Assembly: GCA_004299705.1 (NCBI GenBank)
Contig: SCQS01000020.1
Location: 1 to 63,497, forward strand
Length of the DNA stretch: 63,497 bases
Origin: Rhodanobacteraceae bacterium
GTDB taxonomy: Bacteria > Pseudomonadota > Gammaproteobacteria > Xanthomonadales > Rhodanobacteraceae
Direction of reading: 5' to 3'
Shown here: positions 58,189 through 63,497 of the stretch, piece after piece
Position numbering within the stretch: the first letter of the stretch is position 1
Layout: every line of letters begins with the position of its first letter
Notes under the pieces: generated by a model
Told to the model about the DNA's origin: nothing
Databases searched by the model: none
The model's input: only the letters and a program-made list of their open reading frames with translations
Program-made: the position numbers and the translations under genes

Positions 58189-58572
58189 ATGTCTGAAACA
58201 GAACCCATCGCAAAAGTGCTCTCCACGCCCGCGGCAGACGCACTGATCGAGCGTCTGCGCAAGAAGAACGGCCCGGTGCTGTTCCACCAGTCGGGCGGCT
58301 GTTGCGACGGCTCTTCGCCAATGTGCTACCCCCAAGGTGATTTCATCCTGGGCGACCAGGATGTCTTGCTGGGCGAGATCGACGGCGCGCCGTTTTACAT
58401 GAGTCCGTCGCAATACGAATACTGGAAGCATACCCAGTTGATCATCGACGTCGTCGAGGGGCGCGGCGGGATGTTTTCCCTTGATAACGGCGAGGGGGTA
58501 CGATTTCTTACCCGCTCGCGGCTGTTCAGTGACGCAGAGATCGACCAATTGAAAAAAGAAGGTCGCATTTGA
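58189..58572 (+). CDS. DUF779 family protein
   Basis: Small cytoplasmic protein of 127 residues, no signal peptide or membrane segment. Family blocks are GPVLFHQSGGCCDGSSPMCYPQGDF and FYMSPSQYEYWKHTQLIIDVVEGRGGMFSLDNGEGVRFLTRSR. The clustered Cys (GGCCDGSSPMC) could bind a metal or guard a thiol. Genes of this family often lie next to acetaldehyde dehydrogenases of the ExaC type, as here, but their role is not known to me. ATG at 58189 has GGAG 10 nt upstream. About 200 nt without a recognised gene separate it from each neighbour. Confidence 0.85.
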   Translation: MSETEPIAKVLSTPAADALIERLRKKNGPVLFHQSGGCCDGSSPMCYPQGDFILGDQDVLLGEIDGAPFYMSPSQYEYWKHTQLIIDVVEGRGGMFSLDNGEGVRFLTRSRLFSDAEIDQLKKEGRI

Positions 58573-58778
58573 TTTGCGTGGGGCACTTGCACGGCAAGCG
58601 CGCTTATCAAGACCCGTTCATCTGTCGGTGTCTGCCTCTGACTCCCCTATCACGGTGGGCATCGAGCCTTTTATTTACGAACCCGCTGTCGATGTTCGCG
58701 GCACGTCAAGAATCTGTGTGAGGTGCATGGAGGTGTTGCGCTCGTACTGCCTTGAATAACGAGGTGACCGGAGAGTGG

Positions 58779-61184
58779 ATGCGTTCCCATTGCAGCCGAC
58801 TTTGTTCTGATTTGAATATCAAGACCCTTTGCGGAGTCATCCTGATGACATTGCCCGGCGTCGCATTCACGGCTCCTCCGGTTCAGCAGCTCGGCGAGAT
58901 CGTGGTGATCGGGGTCACGCCGCTGCCAGGGCTTGGCATGCCGGCGGATCAGGTTCCGCTGAATGTCCAGACTGCGCAGGCCGATGACGTGGAGCAGATA
59001 CATGGGCAGTCGCTGACCGACTTGTTGCGGGACAATTTCCAGGGCGTCGACATCACGCAATCACAAGGCAATCCGTGGCAGGCCAACCTGCATTTCCACG
59101 GGTTCACCCTGTCGTCCCTGCCGGGTTCGCCTTCGGGCATCTCGGTCTATGTGGACGGCGTGCGCCAGAACGAGTCCTTTGCCGAGACGATGAACTGGGA
59201 GGCGATTCCCAACTTCGCGATCCGCAATGTCGAACTGGTTCCGGGCTCCAATCCGTTGTTCGGACGCAATACGCTGGGCGGCGCGCTGGTGTTGACCACG
59301 AAGAGTGGATTCACCGATCCCGGCGGGTCGTTGGATGTCTCGGGCGGCTCCTGGGGCCGCATCCAGACCGACGCGGATTTCGGCGTGCACGGAAAGACCC
59401 TCGGGTTCTACGCGGGTGTCGGCAGCGACTACGAAACGGGTTGGCGTGAATATTCGCCGAGCCGCGTGCAGCAGGCATTCCTGCGTGCCGACTGGCGACC
59501 CGACGAGGCCACCGACATTGCGTTGAGCTACACCGGCACGCACGCGAAATTGTATGGCACCCAGACCATCCCGATCGAGTGGGCCAGCACCCCGAAGACA
59601 GCCTTCACCTGGCCCGACTCGTTCACCAACAACCTCGGCCAATTCAACCTGCGTGGTTCGCGCCAGATGCGCGGCGGGTGGTCGCTTCAGGCCAACGCGT
59701 ACCTGCGTATCTCGCAAAGCCGCAACTTCAACAGCAACACCAACGACTTCAACCGTTACGACCTGGCAGTGGATGGCCCGCTGGGCTACACCGCCAACGG
59801 CCCATTCGACTCCGATTCGGTTGGCCAGTATTTCTATGCGGGGCTGGCGCCTGCCTACGATCCTTATGATCCCGCGGCGACGCTCAACAACGTGCCTGCG
59901 TCAAACGTGCTGAGCAACGTGCGTACGCACGGCTACGGCGGTTCCTTCCAGGTCGTGCACGACGGCAGTCTTGGGGGGCAGACCAATCAGTTCACCGCGG
60001 GCGTGGGGCTGGATGCCGGCACCAGCCTTTACACGCAGTCCGGACAACCCGCGTTCTTTCCCTTTGATCCATCACTGCGCGGTGAAGCTGTCGGCTTGCT
60101 TCCGTTCGCGCATGATCCGATGACCCTCGCGGGAACATCCGACCGCGATTACGGCGTGTATTTCCTGGATGCCCTCGCACTCTCCGACGCCGTGCACGCC
60201 ACGTTTGGCGCACGCTACGACTACAGCGTACTTGCAGTGCGCGACCTCTCCGGCAAGGCGCCCGCGATCGACGGCCGCCAGACGTTCCATCGCGTCGATC
60301 CGAGCGTTGGATTCACCTGGACGGTCGCCCACGGTCTCGGCGCGTACGTGAACTACGACGAAGGCATGCGCACACCCACGCCGATCGAAGTCGAGTGCGC
60401 AAGCCCGGCAGCACCGTGCTCGCTGCCCAACGATTTCACCGGCGATCCGCCACTGAAACCCGTCGTCGCGCACACCGTGAGCGGCGGGTTGCGCGGAAGC
60501 TTTGCGGGAGGCCATCTGCATTGGAATGTTTCGCCGTACTACACCCGCGTCGACAACGACATCCTCACGATCTTCACCGGCGGCAGCTCGCAAGGCTACT
60601 TCGCCAACGTGCCGCGAACCCTGCGCAAAGGTGTCGACATGGGGATCGGCGGCCAGCTTGGAAAATTGCAATGGCAGGCCAACTACAGCTACGTCGCAGC
60701 AACGTACGGCGCCGCGTTCGCGGAGCAGGCGCGGAACAACTCCAGTGCGGACACCGATGCTGTCATTCACGTGCGCAAGGGCGACCGGATGCCGGGCGTG
60801 CCGCGCAATCTGCTCAACCTTGCCGCCGAATATCAGTTCACGCCGCGCTGGTCGTTTGGCGGCAACCTGCGCGCCTATTCGAGTCAGTATGCGGTGGGCG
60901 ACGAGAACAACCAGGATCGCCATGGTCCGGTGCCAGGGTACGCCGTGGTCGACCTGGACCTGCATTACCGGGCATCCCGGGCACTGTCTTTCTTCGCGGA
61001 GATCGACAACCTGTTCAACCGACATTACTTCGTCAGCGGCAGCTTGAGCGACAACGTGTTTGACACACCGAACCGGCTGATCGATGCCACGGGTCCGGGA
61101 ACGCCAACCTTGTTCGTGGTCCCCGGCGCGCCGCGTGCCTGTTTCGTCGGTTTGCGCTATGACCTGGGAAAACAGGAGGACTGA
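58779..61184 (+). CDS. TonB-dependent receptor of the alcohol-oxidation locus
   Basis: Outer-membrane receptor of 801 residues from the ATG at 58779 (GGAG 5 nt upstream). It has a signal peptide (CGVILMTLPGVAFT), a TonB-box-like stretch (LGEIVVIGVTPLPG), a plug domain (LTDLLRDNFQGVDITQSQGNPWQANLHFHGF, ISVYVDGVRQNESFAETMNWEAIP, VELVPGSNPLFGRNTLGGALVLTTKSG) and a barrel of about 600 residues with the final VDLDLHYRASRALSFFAEIDNLFNRHYF and FVGLRYDLGKQED. It is 5 nt from the PqqU-like gene and shares a strand with the lanthanide-type dehydrogenase. A role in importing a metal chelate such as a lanthanophore is plausible (compare LutH), but iron-siderophore uptake cannot be excluded. Confidence 0.88.
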   Translation: MRSHCSRLCSDLNIKTLCGVILMTLPGVAFTAPPVQQLGEIVVIGVTPLPGLGMPADQVPLNVQTAQADDVEQIHGQSLTDLLRDNFQGVDITQSQGNPWQANLHFHGFTLSSLPGSPSGISVYVDGVRQNESFAETMNWEAIPNFAIRNVELVPGSNPLFGRNTLGGALVLTTKSGFTDPGGSLDVSGGSWGRIQTDADFGVHGKTLGFYAGVGSDYETGWREYSPSRVQQAFLRADWRPDEATDIALSYTGTHAKLYGTQTIPIEWASTPKTAFTWPDSFTNNLGQFNLRGSRQMRGGWSLQANAYLRISQSRNFNSNTNDFNRYDLAVDGPLGYTANGPFDSDSVGQYFYAGLAPAYDPYDPAATLNNVPASNVLSNVRTHGYGGSFQVVHDGSLGGQTNQFTAGVGLDAGTSLYTQSGQPAFFPFDPSLRGEAVGLLPFAHDPMTLAGTSDRDYGVYFLDALALSDAVHATFGARYDYSVLAVRDLSGKAPAIDGRQTFHRVDPSVGFTWTVAHGLGAYVNYDEGMRTPTPIEVECASPAAPCSLPNDFTGDPPLKPVVAHTVSGGLRGSFAGGHLHWNVSPYYTRVDNDILTIFTGGSSQGYFANVPRTLRKGVDMGIGGQLGKLQWQANYSYVAATYGAAFAEQARNNSSADTDAVIHVRKGDRMPGVPRNLLNLAAEYQFTPRWSFGGNLRAYSSQYAVGDENNQDRHGPVPGYAVVDLDLHYRASRALSFFAEIDNLFNRHYFVSGSLSDNVFDTPNRLIDATGPGTPTLFVVPGAPRACFVGLRYDLGKQED

Positions 61185-61189
61185 CTGCG

Positions 61190-63379
61190 ATGTCCGCGAC
61201 TCCGCAATACCGCTTGCCAGTCAGAGTGGCGCCGTGTGGCTTGTCGCTGCGCCGGGCCGTGCTGGCGTTTGCATGCGTATCCGTACTGGCGCCGGCTGCT
61301 TTTGCGCAGCCGCCCGTGCCGAGGGACAGCAAGCCGAAGCAGCTTCCCACGATCGTGGTCACGGCAACCCGGATCCCCGAGCCTGCGTTCGATGTGCCTG
61401 CATCCATCAATTCGGTGCCGGTCGGCAGCGTGGATGCCGATACGCCCGGCATCAATGCCTCGGAATATCTGAGAAACGTACCGGGCGTGATGGCGCGTGA
61501 CCGCCAGAACTATGCCCAGGACGAGCAGATATCGATCCGTGGATTCGGTTCGCGCGCGACCTTCGGGGTACGCGGCGTGCGCCTGTACACCGACGGCATC
61601 CCGGCGACCATGCCGGATGGCCAAGGCCAGGTATCCAACTTCGACTTCGGCGGGGCGGACCGGATCGAGGTGCTGCGCGGTCCGTTTTCCGCGTTGTACG
61701 GCAACTCCTCGGGTGGCGTGATCCAGATCTTCACGGCCGATGGCAGCCACCCGCCCGAGCTGCTCGCCGATTTCGGTGGCGGCAGCTATGGTGCATGGAA
61801 GGCCGATTTCGGGGCCCGCGGCACGCAGGGCGGATTCGGGTACAACCTCGATTTGTCGGATTTCAACGCGGATGGTTATCGCCGCCACAGCCAGGTCGAA
61901 CGCATCAACGGCAATGCCAAATTCGACTGGAAAGTGGGGACGCGCGGCAAGCTGACCGTGATATTGAACACGGTGTCGCTGCCGCAGACGCAAGACCCGC
62001 AAGGGCTGACCTGGGCGCAATACCAGGCCGATCCGCGCCAGGCCGCGCCTTCCGCGCTCAAGTTCAACACGCGCAAGAGCGTCCACCAGTGGCAGGGCGG
62101 TGCGGTATATACCCAGCAAATCACGCCCCACCAGAGCGTGCGTGCGATGGTGTACTACGGCCAGCGCGGCATCCAGCAGTTCCTGTCGGTGCCGGTGGGC
62201 GCGCAGAAGAGCCCCACGAGTTCGGGTGGCGTGGTCGATCTCTATACGCTCTACAAAGGGACGGATTTGCGCTGGACATGGTCCGGCGACCTCGCCGGGC
62301 GACCCTTCAACCTCGTTGCAGGCATGGCCTACGACGACGAAGCCCAGCACCGTAATGGCTACGACAACTTCGTCGGCAACGTGCTGGGAGTCACCGGCGC
62401 GTTGCGCCGCGACGAACAGGACAACGTCTATGACGTCGACGAATACGCGCAGGGAACCTGGAAGTTCGCGGAGCGCTGGTCGCTCACCCTCGGCGCGCGG
62501 CACAGCGTGGTGCGCTTCCGCTCGACCGATTTCTACATCACCAGCAAGAACCCCGACGGCAGCGGCACGGCCGCGTATGGTTCCACCAATCCGGTCGCGG
62601 GCCTGATGTTCGACGCCACCGACCACTGGCACCTGTACGCATCCTACGGAACCGGATTCGAAACCCCCACCTTCAGCGAGATCGGCTACCGCCCGGATGG
62701 CGAGACCGGGCTCAACTTTGATCTGCGCCCGGCCCGTTCCAAAAACGGCGAGGTCGGCTCGAAGTGGAGCTTCGCCGGCGGCGGCAACCTGGATGTCGCG
62801 TTGTTCGACGCCAACAGCCGCAACGAGATCGCGGTGTTGTCGAGCAGCGGCGGGCGCACCATCTACCAGAACGTCGGCGCGTCGCGACGGCGCGGTGCCG
62901 AAGTCGGGCTGCAGTTGCCGCTGGGTGATGCGTGGCGATTGAACGTGGCGTACACATACCTGCAGGCGCAGTTCCGCAATGCATTCGGCGACTGCGGTGG
63001 TCCGTCGGGCTGCAAGGTTCCGGCGGGCACGCGCATGCCCGGCGTGCCGCGGCAATGGCTGCACGCGGGTCTCGACTGGGGCGGAACCGTTGGCTGGCAC
63101 GCGGGCATGAGCGTCGATGCGGTGGGCGCGGTCAGCGCTGACGACGCCGACACGCTGACGGCCCCGGGCTACGCGACCGCGGGCGTGAACGCGGGTTACG
63201 CGTTCGATACCCGACGCTACCAGGTCGTACCTTTCGTGCGCATCGACAACCTGTTCGATCGCAAGTACATCGGATCGGTCATCGTCAATCAGACCGGCGG
63301 CGCCAGTTTCGAACCGGCACCGGGGCGAACCGCCTGGCTGGGGGTCAAGGTCACCTTGAGGAGGTTCAGTGATGAATAA
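61190..63379 (+). CDS. pqqU: TonB-dependent receptor, PqqU (YncD)-like PQQ transporter
   Basis: Outer-membrane receptor of 729 residues. Start ATG at 61190 with AGGAGGA upstream. Signal peptide (AVLAFACVSVLAPAAFA), TonB box (LPTIVVTATR), then a plug very close to E. coli YncD as I recall it: RQNYAQDEQISIRGFGSR, GVRLYTDGIPATMPDGQGQ, and RIEVLRGPFSALYGNSSGGV. Shared barrel parts are YGTGFETPTFSEIGYRPDG, SSSGGRTIYQNVGASRRRGAE, and the C-terminal RIDNLFDRKYIGSVIVNQTGG with FEPAPGR. YncD has been shown to take up PQQ and renamed PqqU. Here it lies 4.4 kb after a PQQ enzyme and overlaps the acetyl-CoA synthetase start by 8 nt, which supports the same role. Confidence 0.85.
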   Translation: MSATPQYRLPVRVAPCGLSLRRAVLAFACVSVLAPAAFAQPPVPRDSKPKQLPTIVVTATRIPEPAFDVPASINSVPVGSVDADTPGINASEYLRNVPGVMARDRQNYAQDEQISIRGFGSRATFGVRGVRLYTDGIPATMPDGQGQVSNFDFGGADRIEVLRGPFSALYGNSSGGVIQIFTADGSHPPELLADFGGGSYGAWKADFGARGTQGGFGYNLDLSDFNADGYRRHSQVERINGNAKFDWKVGTRGKLTVILNTVSLPQTQDPQGLTWAQYQADPRQAAPSALKFNTRKSVHQWQGGAVYTQQITPHQSVRAMVYYGQRGIQQFLSVPVGAQKSPTSSGGVVDLYTLYKGTDLRWTWSGDLAGRPFNLVAGMAYDDEAQHRNGYDNFVGNVLGVTGALRRDEQDNVYDVDEYAQGTWKFAERWSLTLGARHSVVRFRSTDFYITSKNPDGSGTAAYGSTNPVAGLMFDATDHWHLYASYGTGFETPTFSEIGYRPDGETGLNFDLRPARSKNGEVGSKWSFAGGGNLDVALFDANSRNEIAVLSSSGGRTIYQNVGASRRRGAEVGLQLPLGDAWRLNVAYTYLQAQFRNAFGDCGGPSGCKVPAGTRMPGVPRQWLHAGLDWGGTVGWHAGMSVDAVGAVSADDADTLTAPGYATAGVNAGYAFDTRRYQVVPFVRIDNLFDRKYIGSVIVNQTGGASFEPAPGRTAWLGVKVTLRRFSDE

Positions 63380-63497
63380 GACGCATCCCGTTCCGTCCGC
63401 CTTCGCCGCCGCCGAGCAGATCAAGCCGGACGACTACGCGCGCCTGTACGCGGAATCGCTTGCCAACCCGGAGAAGTTCTGGGCCGAAGCCGCCAAG
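63372..63497 (+). CDS. acs: Acetyl-CoA synthetase, N-terminal fragment (runs off the window)
   Basis: The first 42 residues are present: MNKTHPVPSAFAAAEQIKPD then DYARLYAESLANPEKFWAEAAK. The pattern Ile-x-Pro-x-x-Tyr followed by Leu-Tyr-x-x-Ser-x-x-x-Pro-x-x-Phe-Trp is the acyl-CoA synthetase N-terminal (ACAS_N) block. The enzyme would convert acetate, CoA and ATP to acetyl-CoA. The ATG overlaps the end of the PqqU-like gene by 8 nt, with GAGG 6 nt before the ATG, so it belongs to the same operon. It completes the route alcohol, aldehyde, acetate, acetyl-CoA. Other ACAS_N enzymes (propionyl-CoA synthetase) cannot be ruled out on this length. Confidence 0.8.
   Translation, partial: MNKTHPVPSAFAAAEQIKPDDYARLYAESLANPEKFWAEAAK

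Noticed and set aside
58573-58778. Sigma-54 or sigma-70 promoter for the first TonB receptor of the alcohol-oxidation locus
   Set aside because: No -24/-12 pair with correct spacing and no good -35/-10 pair could be found. The gene may be read from upstream.

Overview
The window reads as a chromosomal segment of a GC-rich gammaproteobacterium, most likely Xanthomonadales (Rhodanobacteraceae/Xanthomonadaceae type). The signs are a secG - tRNA-Leu(GAG) - nuoA junction, an Oar-like TonB receptor followed by a TPR-sulfotransferase, a torF-glnK-amtB cluster, and many intergenic palindromes. There is no transposase, integrase, CRISPR array or rRNA, and nothing in base composition suggests a recent island. 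The taxonomic call is inference.

Region 1 (0.5-18.4 kb) looks like a locus for taking up and breaking down amino sugars. A leftward operon encodes a sodium:solute symporter, MurA (TTG start), a BadF-type GlcNAc/MurNAc kinase, MurQ and an exported GH20 hexosaminidase. Divergent from it run an Oar-like TonB-dependent receptor, a TPR-sulfotransferase, an AmiE-like serine hydrolase and a NamZ (GH171, former DUF1343) exo-muramidase, joined by stop/start overlaps or short gaps. A GH18 protein follows. Together these could cut peptidoglycan outside the cytoplasm, import MurNAc, phosphorylate it and convert it to GlcNAc-6-phosphate. Next come cysD and cysNC (PAPS synthesis), an SDR oxidoreductase, tpiA and secG.

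Region 2 (24.0-40.1 kb) is tRNA-Leu and the complete 14-gene nuo operon (NADH:quinone oxidoreductase, nuoA to nuoN). Most of its longer junctions hold palindromic repeats. Two junctions (nuoB-nuoC and nuoI-nuoJ) carry copies of a 265/266-bp element whose three long stems differ in sequence between copies but keep pairing by compensatory changes. This is the strongest undescribed signal in the window.

Region 3 (40.4-45.9 kb) has proB-proA and torF-glnK-amtB on the minus strand, the latter behind a good sigma-54 promoter with an NtrC-like site.

Region 4 (45.9-63.5 kb) is built around two-carbon metabolism. Isocitrate lyase and malate synthase (aceBA) diverge from a LysR regulator. A sigma-54 activator of the AcoR type diverges from an apparent operon: aldehyde dehydrogenase, porin, PQQ alcohol dehydrogenase with the Asp-Tyr-Asp signature of lanthanide enzymes, a binding-protein/cytochrome c fusion, a DUF779 protein, a TonB receptor, a second TonB receptor resembling the PQQ transporter PqqU (YncD), and the start of acetyl-CoA synthetase. 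The set forms a path from ethanol (or a similar alcohol) to acetaldehyde, acetate, acetyl-CoA and the glyoxylate shunt, together with apparent import of the enzyme's own cofactor.
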